A DNA stretch of 64,000 bases from Malania oleifera (taxonomy: Eukaryota; Streptophyta; Magnoliopsida; Santalales; Ximeniaceae): NCBI RefSeq assembly GCF_029873635.1, contig NC_080418.1:10864062-10928061 (forward strand). The letters run 5' to 3'. Of this stretch, positions 26,701-34,464 are shown one piece after another. The translations under genes and the position numbers were made by a program. Under the pieces are notes generated by a model, which was not told where the DNA came from, did not search any database, and worked only from the letters and a program-made list of their open reading frames with translations. Every line of letters begins with the position of its first letter. Within the stretch, counting starts at the first letter, position 1.

Positions 26701-29700
26701 TCCCAGATTGTTATCCTACTTACCCCATCTATGTGAAAAAAGAGTAAACTCATGAAAAATCAATCACTTATTTTTTAGATGTTTGAACATGCTGCCTGTA
26801 TCTAACATCTTTGAACCATTTCATTGCACATTTTACTCTTTAACTGTTAAAATGGTGTACGTTATACAAATATATGTGCATTTATATTTATACATTTACA
26901 CATTTTAGATGTTTGAACATGCTGCCTATATCTAACATCTATGAACCATTTCATTGCACATTTTACTCTTTAACTGTTAAAATGGTGTATGTTATACAAA
27001 TATATGTGCATTTATATTTATACATTTTCACATTTGACATTATCCAAGGCAGCAGTAGTCCATATACGACAATTTTTTAATTAAGTTTCAGCAAAATGTG
27101 TAGCAGCTTTTTTTAAAAAAATGACACTGCAGAAAGAGAAAATAATTGCAGAAGAAAAAAGAAAAAGTATTAAGCATAAAATAGGAAAGTAATAGTAAAA
27201 GGAGAGAGAGACCATGAGGTTAGGATGGTTACAGGCATAGTTAGTAAAATTTGATACATGGAAAACAGTTCAAGAAAATCTATTGAAGATAAGGAAAAAT
27301 ATTAAAATTTTTTAAATATATTTTTATCATAATTATAATTTAACGATCATGATTTATGTCTAATTTAAGGGGTGGTTCACTAAATAAGTGAACCAGTCAG
27401 TTGTCAAACTGTTTGATGGCTGCTCTAAATTCTTTTAAAATTCATCTGACTGAATTAGACACAGAACCATGTCTGATTTGGTCATTTAGCATTATTAGCA
27501 TGTGCTAGAGTTATGTTAGTAAGTGTTGAGTAAGATATTATGGTCATTGGTATGTGTCATTCGACATATATTATAAATTGAGGGAGAGGACTATCATTGA
27601 TGTTAGGTCTTCCATTTTACTCCATTATTCAACAGTTAAAATTGAAATATAATTTTTTTGTCTAACAATAAATTATATTATTTTTATTATAATTATGTTA
27701 AATTATTGATTTATGTTAAATTAAAATTTTGATTTATATAATCACCTGTTAATTTTATCAAATATTTATGCTCTTGAGAGTTATAAGGACAAAATTGTAA
27801 AACACATATTCAGCCAAACAGTTAAAATAATTCAGTATTTAAATTTGGTGACCGGTTCAAGTTCAATTAGGAAGTAGTTCAATGAATCAGATTTGTATTC
27901 AGTGTTCAGAATTTAACACTTAATTTCACTAAATTAAGCTATCGATATATCCTTGGTTCTATTTCTTAAAATGTCCAGAGTTTTAAATACCTTGCCTATA
28001 AACTCTGACAATTTTATTTTTACAAATTTTATCTTATGTCCAAGATGGAAGAGAAGTTTTCACTACTTGCCAAATATGTATTTTTCTGAGTTCTAAAATT
28101 AAAAAGAAAATGGTTGCATTTGGAGTGTGACAGCTCTTGCATATTGGGTGTTTACAGGTTAGTAGCATACAACTTGCAACAATCTTGTGGTAATTCTCTT
28201 ATTAATGGACATTATATTATATTATTGGAAGTGCATGCCAGTGATGGTTATTCATGTGTCTCAATTGTTAAGACTTGGTGGAGAGAAGGTCAGGTGGATA
28301 GGCCTTAAATCTATGAAAAAATTGAAGTTTGTGAAAATAATTTGAAATTGTGGAATAAAGGAGTTTTGGACAGCATAAAAGAGTGAAAAAATGACATTCT
28401 CCAAGTTTGAAGGCCCATTGGAGTGGGCTGTTGGGTGAGGAGGATAGGGTAGAAGGGTTGATCTTACTAATGATTTGGAGGTGCTTCTTTTGAGAGAGGA
28501 TATTATTTGGTGATGGAAGTCAAGGATAAAATGAATGGAGGAGGATTATAACTCTAGATTGTTTCGTAATGCGAGGTGGACAAAAGTCTTATTAAGGAGT
28601 TGGATCTAAACTTGGGTCGTTTTGTAATTGATCACAAGCAAATCTGCGAGGTGATTATGAGTTTTTATTGGAACTTGTACATTGAGTAAAGGAGATTGAT
28701 GATAAAGAGAGGGACTAGGTTGGAGTCCTATAGGGGGTTGTGGCTTTTGTGAGATGGGGATAAAGCTCTTCAATTATAGAAACCTTTGGGACCTGATGGT
28801 TTTACAATTTCCTTTTATTGGGATTAGGAGGATATTATTAGGTTTTTGAATGAGTTTCATTTGTAATGGGGTTGTTGGGAATAATGTGAATTCTATGTTT
28901 ATAGCTCTCATTACTAAGGAGTAAAGTTAGGAGTGGTTTAAGGGTTCTCAGGGGTTGAGGTAAGGGAAACCCCCATCTCGGTTCCTGTTTAACTTGGTGG
29001 TTGATGTGTTAAGTAGATTGATTACTCATGCTTAGGATTGCAGACAATTAGAGGTTTAATGACAGGTAAGGAGGAGGTTGAAGTGTCTCTCCTTCAATTT
29101 GCACATATTATATCGTATTTTTTTTTTTCTCGAGGATGGTGTTAAGAAATTCTGAAAGACTTAGAAAGATTTCAGGATTGAAGATCAATGTCTATATGAG
29201 AGGGGTGATATAACGTGGAACATGGTGATTTAGAGAGGTTCATAGCTTTAGTTGGTTGTGTTGCTTTGACTTGGCCTTCGTCTTATTTGGGTCTTCATTT
29301 AGGGGGTTAATCTTGGAACTCTGTTTTCAGATTTCTCTGTTTTTCTTTCCTATTACATCGTTCAGAACCTATAATTGCCAATTGGTTCCTGCCAAGTGAA
29401 TTTGGAACCAAAAGGGTACTTACAGCCTTGCAGGAGGATCTGCGAAACCTTCAAGAGGATCACAACCACTAGAGTGTGAATTGGGCTGTGAAGTGAGCAG
29501 GAGGAAGTTCTCAACAGGGGAAATTGTAAGTCAGTGGATCCAGACTTCCCCAATCCATGAACCCGACTGGAGTTGGCCTAGCTTTTACCTTTTAGTAGTA
29601 GTGCTATTGCAATGGGAACTGGGGTCATTGTATGGGTTTGTGACAGTTTTTATTTTGGTTTGACACAAGATGGAGGTTGTTGATGCAGCGAAGGGGATAC

Positions 29701-32700
29701 TTCATACCAAGAACATCATGTAAGCACTTCTCAAAAGCTTGAATGACAAAAAGTAATCCAGAATATGTAGGTCTAACCCTCCAATCTACTTCCATAAGCA
29801 TTTGGTTTATGGATTTCAGAATTAGTCACTCTTTTAGGAGGATTTATCTCTGAACTCAAGCCTGATAGTGGAGCCATACTACTAGCTTGTGGTTCATGTG
29901 GATGGAGAGGAAGATTCATGAAGTTGTGCGTTGAACTGTGATTCCTACTATCAAATCCTTTGGCACGTCTTTGATTTGAATGCATTGTAATCAAGTCATG
30001 GTTGAATTTGAATCCATTCACTGAACTAGAAAATTATCCAGCAAGGCTATCCATAAACATCTATTGGTAAAATCAACCAAAGTTTGGCACCAGTTTATTC
30101 ACAGTTCCCAATAGTACCACAAATCCTAACAGACTCAAACAGATGCAAATGTACGTGCAATACAAGAAAAGAAAACAATAAAGATTTTTCTAAAACCAAT
30201 TGAATGTATAAACATGAAACTGCAAAATTAGTAGCCTGCTTTTTTTTTTTTTTTAAGACAGGGAAATTTATGCAACAAACCTAAGCAGATGCAATCATAC
30301 ATGAAATACAAGATGAAATAAAAAAATACTATAAAGATTTCCCGAATGTTTAGTATAGGAGGCTTTGGGAGGTTTGCAAGATGTAATGACTTTGGGTTGC
30401 TTTCATTGAAAAAGGGCAGATTTTAAATGCAGTGTTTGTTGCTAATGAGGTGTTTGAGGATGTTAAAAGGGGGTCTAGTTGGGGTGTCATTGTCAAATTG
30501 AATTTTAAAAAAACTATGATGTGGTTAGCTGGGATTTTTTGTGTAAGATAATGGTTAAGAAGGGATCTTTCACTTTCTCCATTCTTTTTTTTTTTTGGAT
30601 TTCGCACTGGGTTTCCACGTGTCCGTTTTATGGTCCACGTGACTAATCCTGCGCCCCTTGAAGCCGACCCCACAACTCTAAAGGGAGGTAAATTTCAGGA
30701 ATCCAGAGGCGGAAACGAACCCGGGAGGGTTTGAACACCTGATCTCGTGAGAGGCACTCCCGCAGCCCGCACTATCACCTGAACCACACCCTAGGGGTTC
30801 ACTTTCTCCATTCTTGTTAATATTGATGGTTGTTGTGTTAAATAGATTGATTACTCATGCTTAGGGATTAAGGGTCATTAGAGGTTTAATCATAGGTAGG
30901 GAGGTGGTTGGTGCATCTCTTTTTCTGTTTGCACATATGATACCATTTTTTTTTTTTTTCGTGAGGATAGTGAGAAATTTTGAAAGGTTCTTACTTTGCT
31001 AAGAACATGTCTGAGTGAGGTGGTTGGTATCAATAACGTGGAAAATTGATTTAGAGGGGTTTCAAAGCTTTAGTTGGTTGTATTGCTTTGGCTTGGCCTT
31101 TCTCTTACATGGATCTTACTTTGACAAAAGGGGGGTGGGTAATCCTATCCCATTGCTTTATGAGTCCAATGGTTGAGAGGGTGCGTAGAAGGTTGGAGGG
31201 GTCGAAGAGGACGTACTTGTCCTTATGAGGATCAAATTACTCTTATTAGTTCGTCCCTTTCTAATATTTCTGTAATACCATTTTTTTTAAAATTTCTTTT
31301 GAGAGTTTGTGTAGCAAGGACTTTGGAGAGGCTTATGAGATGTTTCTTGTGCTCTGGTACAAGGGTAATAGGAGGAATCATTTTGTTACTTAAGATGTGA
31401 TTAGGAGATCTAATTCAGACGGGGGTTTGGGACTTGGTACTCTTTAGTTGGAAAATTGTTAACGAGGTGCCCCTTCGAGGTTAATTCCCAAGCCCTTGCA
31501 AGTTTGCTCCTAGGTTTCTCTATTGTTCCTTTACTCTTACTTGGTTTAAATTAGGTAATGGTGATAAAATTTGGTTTTTGGAGGATCTTTGGGTGGAAGG
31601 GATCTCATTTGGCAGTTTTCGTTCCTTGCCCTTTCAGATTATCGCCTATTTATAATGCTCGAATCACATCCTTTTCTTGGAGAGTTCTCTTTCTTGTGAT
31701 TTTATTTCTTTAGGAGTCAAAGAAAGAGAGTTTTATGAGTGTATTACTTTGCTATGAGTTTTGGATACTTTTGTTCCCCAAACATGGTGAGTTTCAACGA
31801 TTTGGCTAGGGAATTCATTGTGTTCTTTTTCTGCAAAGCCATTCTTCATTTATTCAAAACCTTTTTCTTTGAATAATGTCATTTGAAAGGCCAAGGTTCC
31901 TTTTAGGATTAGAGCTTTCATTTGGACTTTTGACTCTTAACCTGATTACTACAATGTCTCCTTACGGGTAAGGAGACCCTAAAAGGCCATTGGCCCAGAT
32001 GTTCGGATGATGCGCCTAGCATCTGTGAGATTAATACCTACTTTTTTGGCTATGAGACAACTTTGGAGTACCATTGGCTCAATTATTGGTGAAGCTTGGG
32101 TAATTTTGATGACTTCATGATGGTGTGTTTTGAGGTTTTGGGAAAAGTATGAAAGGGATGGCTTTATGGACTTGTGCGGCACATGGTATTCTTTTGACCT
32201 TTTGGCTTAAGAGAAGTGCGAGGACTTCCAATGCCAAAAACATCATCTTTCAACTTGTTTTTGGATAGGGTTGTTCTCACTTCTTATTGGCACATTTTTT
32301 TGGGTATTTTGAGGGGGGTGGGGATTTTATTTTCTTGGGTATTTTGAGGGGGATTTTACTGTCTGATCTCCAAAGGAATTGGAAAACTGCACTTTTGTAA
32401 TTGCTTTTAGTTGATTGCTGGAGGACGTCTTGTTCTCAGTTTGTAATTCTGCCCTGTTTTCTTTAATGAAGTTTTTTTTCTGTAAAAAATATTGTTTTTT
32501 AGTCTTTCGAAAGAGAGTGTCTTTCTGGATTTTTGTCTTTGGGCTTGGTTGTAGTCCTTTTTTGTCTCCCATGGCAGTGCAAAGATGAGTTTAAGAATGT
32601 GATCACTTCGGGTGTTACACTGATTTATTGGTATTTGGAATCTTTTTGTAAAATTGGATACAATTTTGTTTGTTCTGTAATCTTGAAGGTTTTGGACATC

Positions 32701-34464
32701 AATCCAAATAGTATCAATGACAATGCTGGCTATTTGTCTGGATAAGGGCATTTAATTAGCTTTTAGAAATACAAGATATTGGTAACTAACTTTTAGTTTT
32801 ATTTCTCTTGTTCTTGGTAATTTCTGTAATTTATCAAAGCAAGGAAAAAAAAATGAATTGACTAACCACATTTAACTGTTGTGCAGTAGTTTCCTGTAAT
32901 ACAGGAGTATGTTAGCTTGTGCAGTTTAAGCAATTTTGTTTCTGGATCAGTCTTTTTTTGATGCCTTAGAGTTGGCAAAAGTTAGTTATGGATGAAGGTA
33001 CCTTACATTTGGATGATACACAAATTTTATTTTAATGAAATATGACTTTTCCATATGGCATTCAGATTGTGTGTATGATTAATTTCTATAATCTATTTGA
33101 GCTGCTCATATGAATTAATTTGCCCCATGCCTCTGTTCAAAATTTTCACTTGTCGTTTACATCTGGACATGTACTTTCACATGCAGTGTGGTCATAATAG
33201 AAGGGGATCCCCATCCAGGGGCTGTTAGAGGCAGAATGTCATTTCAGAGTTTCAATCCTTCTATTGATGTGAGTATAAGGGTCGAGTGACTTTAAAACTT
33301 TTGCAAAGACTATTCACTCCTGTGCTTCTCTCTTGTGGCTTTTGCTGTCCTCATGTCAAAGCCTTGTCTTGGTAGAAAATGAATGAAGAAGCAGCAAACC
33401 TTCGTCAACCAGAAACCTCTGCCACATGTAGCAATCAAAATGAAAAAACTTCTGATAGGTGCGTAGTTTGACCCTCCAAATCAGCATACTGCTTTGATCT
33501 ATTTATAGTTGCTTGCAGTTGTATTGGGAAATTGTTTGGACAACCCACTCATTCTTATAACTTACATGACTTTTTAATGTTTTAGTCATTTTGAGAAATG
33601 TTCATTTAAGTACTTCCAACTGAATGAACATTTGTATGAATCTCTGCATTTGTAGCTTCCATAGAATTGTTTTTCAGGATCATGGGAATGCATTTTAGTG
33701 ACGATGCTTATTTCTTGGCTCTACAATTTATAAGAGATTTGGGTAGGGTTATTCAGTGGACCATTTGATGTGGCCAGAGTTTCTAAGATTGTTCACAATT
33801 GGTGCCTATTTAAGGGGAAAAAAATGTTTTGTCACTCATCTGGTGATTTACATGGCCATGGAATTTTTATCTGTGCTTTGAGAGTTTAGAGTTGGAACCT
33901 TGAATTTGAACTTACGTAAATTTGGACAAAATGCCGTTCAAAACAATTGAATTTTTTTCCTAATCTATACTATCCAAATCCAAGGCTTGAAATATGCGCT
34001 TGCAAACTTAAATCTCAACAATTTATTCGAAGTCTAATAGAAATCAGCTGAAGGTTGAATTTGAAGGTGTGAAGGATTTGTCGTGGATATGGATGTCAGT
34101 TGTGGGCTTTAACTGGATGAATTTATAGGCAGACAATTTATTTATAAAAAAAAAGGCACGAACATTTGTGAAGCATAAGCATCTGATTATTTTCTGTTTA
34201 TATTGTTGCAGAGAAAATGGATACTCGGGGGATGGAGGAGGGAGCCTGAATGTTGATAGCACAAACAATGGCGATGGTGACCTTAAAAGAAAACAGTCTG
34301 AAGTAGTCTCCCAAACACCATACCCAAATAAATCACACAAAAATGTTCAAGGCAATCAACAGCCATCGCCAAATAGCAGCGGAGGCACTCACAAGCAGTC
34401 GAAGCGCGAAAAGCTGGATTGGAGTGTTCTACGACCGCCCAAGTGTCAAAGCAAGAGAGGGTGA
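6417..34464 (+). CDS. MPP6: M-phase phosphoprotein 6 (MPP6), nuclear exosome cofactor; five coding exons
   Basis: Joining 6417-6458, 6650-6750, 33187-33268, 33376-33458 and 34212-34464 gives an uninterrupted 186-aa protein, with every intron GT..AG and phases that fit. It starts [18 protein letters not shown], has [12 protein letters not shown] followed by the family hallmark [13 protein letters not shown] (residues about 62-74), then a low-complexity Ser/Asn/Gln-rich stretch, and ends with [14 protein letters not shown], typical of plant MPP6. Human MPP6 (160 aa) shares the N-terminal SKNLLRMKFMQR and GRMSFRGFNPE blocks. In animals and yeast this protein joins the RNA helicase MTR4 to the RRP6-containing nuclear exosome for rRNA processing and RNA surveillance. 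The plant role is inferred by homology. Intron 2 (26.4 kb) is full of transposons, yet its splice sites look sound. The gene converges on the GRAS gene at 36680. Confidence 0.9.
6650..6750 (+). CDS. MPP6: MPP6 coding exon 2
   Basis: Follows acceptor gctgaag at 6649 after a 191-bp intron. It encodes [17 protein letters not shown] and on to HRK plus two bases of a Cys codon, ending AAATG|gtttat. Earlier GT sites in the exon break the frame with exon 3, so this donor was chosen on phase and homology. Confidence 0.85.
7686..7897 (+). repeat. Outer element LTR1, left piece
   Basis: Matches 15558-15760 closely (tgatgtggnatgggaagcggg at its start) and stops where the chromovirus begins. Confidence 0.7.
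7898..8323 (-). repeat. Chromovirus 3' LTR
   Basis: Aligns along its length with 11320-11738, both ending agctcggcttgtg. It lies downstream of pol in the element's orientation. Confidence 0.75.
11212..11223 (-). promoter_or_regulatory. Primer-binding site (initiator tRNA-Met type)
   Basis: Minus strand TGGTATCAGAGC, two bases from the LTR end ..CATGACA, the standard plant LTR-element arrangement. Confidence 0.8.
11226..11738 (-). repeat. Chromovirus 5' LTR
   Basis: On the minus strand it ends ..CATGACA just before the primer-binding site, and most of its length repeats the copy at 7898-8323. Confidence 0.75.
11739..11986 (+). repeat. Outer element LTR1, right piece
   Basis: Resumes the match to LTR2 (15805-16061): C/T-rich tract, gttctgttatagaactgc, and the final gcatca. 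Confidence 0.7.
12001..12195 (+). repeat. Two near-identical tandem copies of a 98-bp unit
   Basis: The unit beginning aaatttggcttaatctattg is repeated with period 98 and only a couple of differences, so the duplication is recent. It lies just inside the old gypsy-like element. Confidence 0.9.
13107..13781. mobile_element. MITE-like DNA transposon with GGTCTTAAATTT ends
   Basis: The ends are inverted repeats: GGTCTTAAATTT on the left and AAATTTAAGACC on the right. Subterminal regions are rich in cgaaat/atttcg repeats on both sides and the centre is AT-rich without an ORF. Similar flanks (gggtaaaa upstream, gggtaaag downstream) may be an 8-9-bp target duplication displaced by a few bases, which would fit a hAT- or Mutator-like origin. 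It is nested in the old gypsy-like element. Confidence 0.6.
15545..15557 (+). promoter_or_regulatory. Polypurine tract before LTR2
   Basis: Sequence gaaaggagaggat directly abuts the LTR start TGATGTGG, the expected position for plus-strand priming. Confidence 0.6.
15558..16061 (+). repeat. Outer element LTR2, uninterrupted
   Basis: 504 bp, from TGATGTGGGA to TTCTACATCA, whose ends form a short inverted repeat. It shows what LTR1 was before the chromovirus entered. Confidence 0.7.
16330..17345 (-). repeat. Left inverted arm, outer piece (LTR-like)
   Basis: Reverse complement of about 23900-24965. The shared path includes tagaatggaggan, a phrase like gggagcctggctatgtgtaa(t/g)gaaggtatt, and accaataatggtgtggttttggg. 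The gene-free sequence resembles the 3' end of long gypsy (Tat-like) LTRs near a primer-binding site. The arm resumes at 21465 after an insertion. Confidence 0.7.
17346..17714. other. Foreign sequence at the left edge of the insert in the inverted arm
   Basis: Begins agggcaaaagacactcacctc at an A/T-rich junction sharing gataataata with the right junction near 21455. It has C/T-rich repeated phrases such as ctcccctcctattgatcatcccc. I do not recognise the element; it could be the end of a non-autonomous DNA transposon or flank carried with the UGT fragment. Confidence 0.3.
17715..18360 (+). pseudogene. UDP-glycosyltransferase (UGT85-type) pseudogene fragment
   Basis: Two reading frames together match family-1 plant glycosyltransferases. 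The first (17725-17890) has [17 protein letters not shown] and [11 protein letters not shown], as in UGT85 proteins (TTDPNDIMLNF.., SAIILNTFD). The second (from about 18020) has [32 protein letters not shown] and, after a further frame change, [18 protein letters not shown], the start of the PSPG sugar-donor signature. In-frame stops and frame changes plus missing N- and C-terminal parts show it is dead. The UGT-like sequence stops and copia integrase sequence starts at about 18361-18365, so the two were joined by transposition or rearrangement. Confidence 0.85.
18365..21454 (+). mobile_element. Ty1/copia relic with 3' LTR
   Basis: The + strand shows integrase remnants (18380-18620), RT (about 19200-20000, [21 protein letters not shown]) and RNase H (20206-20610, [20 protein letters not shown]), then a polypurine tract and a 3' LTR. 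No 5' LTR or gag lies to the left; UGT pseudogene sequence is there instead. It is broken many times. It belongs to the same family as the copies at 3905 and 43035. Confidence 0.85.
20889..21454 (+). repeat. Copia 3' LTR (566 bp)
   Basis: Starts TGTTGGGGATG after the purine-rich aaggtggagat and ends GCGTCAACA, giving TGTTG..CAACA inverted termini. It carries four CCGTCGACGGTTT-like units at about 20975-21077. Confidence 0.8.
21465..22700 (-). repeat. Left inverted arm, inner piece (LTR-like)
   Basis: Reverse complement of about 22725-23830. Shared features include cagctagggttacagaaaccc, gcatgcagccatggtcatg, a (CT)11 tract at 22064-22086 opposite a (GA)14 tract at 23220-23247, and ataacccatgctcttgtg. 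A TATA-like TAAATAAGAGG lies on the minus strand near 22380-22390. Confidence 0.75.
22713..24965 (+). repeat. Right inverted arm (LTR-like)
   Basis: Starts tgatgcccattttgactggg and runs continuously to about 24965 as the mirror of 16330-17345 plus 21465-22700, about 2.2 kb per arm. The centre is near 22705. It contains a (TTA)n tract at 23731-23776 and an (AT)n tract near 23857-23876. The pair could be two elements of one LTR family in head-to-head orientation, or a single foldback repeat. Confidence 0.75.
23731..23816. repeat. (TTA)n microsatellite
   Basis: About 15 uninterrupted TTA/ATT units, then more imperfect units, inside the right inverted arm. Confidence 0.9.
24966..26774. other. 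Intronic stretch without recognisable genes
   Basis: AT-rich sequence of MPP6 intron 2. I see no long ORF, inverted repeat or similarity to other parts of the window. Confidence 0.45.
26775..27033 (+). repeat. Two tandem copies of a 130-bp unit
   Basis: The unit from ttagatgtttgaacatgctgcc to tatatttatacattt is repeated with period 130 and only a handful of differences, so the duplication is recent. Confidence 0.95.
28280..29335 (+). mobile_element. L1-type LINE relic (ORF2 reverse-transcriptase part)
   Basis: Frames on the + strand recall plant LINE ORF2: a KLK.WNKE.F-type stretch near 28330, then [12 protein letters not shown] near 28785-28820 (family motif GPDGF), and a phrase like [21 protein letters not shown] near 28955-29020. 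Stops and frame changes are frequent. The last 350 bp resembles 30800-31110 in the second LINE relic, so both belong to one family. Confidence 0.75.
29355..30350 (-). pseudogene. 5' genomic fragment of the GRAS gene, antisense within MPP6 intron 2
   Basis: Aligns with 38250-39230, covering about the first 225 codons of the intact GRAS gene and continuing through its start into the 5'UTR intron sequence (acaaatcctaac.., actcaaacagatgcaa..). Because intron sequence is included, it is a DNA-level copy and not a processed one. The coding part has frame changes and stops, and the start region reads catAAACATC as in the gene. The GRAS domain is absent. It lies between two LINE relics, and a purine/pyrimidine-poor T14 tract follows at 30240. 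Confidence 0.9.
30569..30584. repeat. SINE target-site duplication, left copy
   Basis: TTCACTTTCTCCATTC, identical to 30798-30813. Confidence 0.92.
30585..30797 (-). mobile_element. tRNA-derived SINE with 16-bp target-site duplication
   Basis: The 213-bp insert is flanked by identical copies of TTCACTTTCTCCATTC (30569-30584 and 30798-30813). On the minus strand it begins with a tRNA-like head containing an A-box-like TGGTTCAGGTGATAGT (30771-30786) and a B box GGTTTGAAC read as GTTCAAACC (30728-30736). It ends in an A tail, seen as T12 at 30585-30596. The head, tail and long perfect duplication are the marks of a pol III SINE moved by LINE machinery. It is inside a LINE relic and younger than it. 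Confidence 0.92.
30798..30813. repeat. SINE target-site duplication, right copy
   Basis: TTCACTTTCTCCATTC, identical to 30569-30584. Removing the SINE and one copy rejoins the LINE sequence. Confidence 0.92.
33187..33268 (+). CDS. MPP6: MPP6 coding exon 3 (hallmark motif)
   Basis: After acceptor atgcag, it completes the split Cys codon and encodes [19 protein letters not shown] and onward to NPSID, ending GAT|gtgagt. This is the most conserved block of the family. Confidence 0.95.
33376..33458 (+). CDS. MPP6: MPP6 coding exon 4
   Basis: Preceded by a 107-bp intron ending ttggtag. It encodes [19 protein letters not shown] and onward to EKTSD plus two bases of an Arg codon, ending GATAG|gtgcgt. 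Confidence 0.85.
34212..34464 (+). CDS. MPP6: MPP6 coding exon 5 and stop
   Basis: Preceded by a 753-bp intron ending gttgcag. It encodes a Gly/Ser/Asn-rich stretch and the conserved basic C-terminus [15 protein letters not shown]. The TGA stop at 34462-34464 lies inside GGTGAGTA, a strong donor-like sequence, so an alternative last exon is possible. The 3'UTR was not delimited. Confidence 0.85.

Larger units (their letters stand above)
30355..32400 (+). mobile_element. L1-type LINE relic (RT to C-terminal region), carrying a SINE
   Basis: Begins with an RT-like frame ([20 protein letters not shown], about 30413-30472). It continues after the SINE with the segment shared with 28960-29310, then a [22 protein letters not shown] frame (family: RLTLIKSVLSS.P.Y..SLF) near 31215-31290, then a degraded C-terminal region. 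Many stops and frame changes. The 3' end and poly(A) are not clear. Confidence 0.75.
6751..33186 (+). other. MPP6 intron 2, ~26.4 kb, transposon-filled
   Basis: It runs from gtttat to an acceptor ending acatgcag. Inside are a gypsy-like element split by a chromovirus, MITE-like DNA, a large inverted pair of LTR-like arms, a copia relic, a UGT pseudogene fragment, two LINE relics, a SINE and an antisense GRAS fragment. Sequence not assigned to these (for example 6751-7685, 24966-26774, 27034-28279 and 32401-33186) looks like ordinary AT-rich intron, with a G17 run near 7263. Confidence 0.85.

Noticed and set aside
32407-32751. 114-codon minus-strand frame and its + strand partner
   Set aside because: Lies at the decayed tail of a LINE relic; neither strand shows a known motif.
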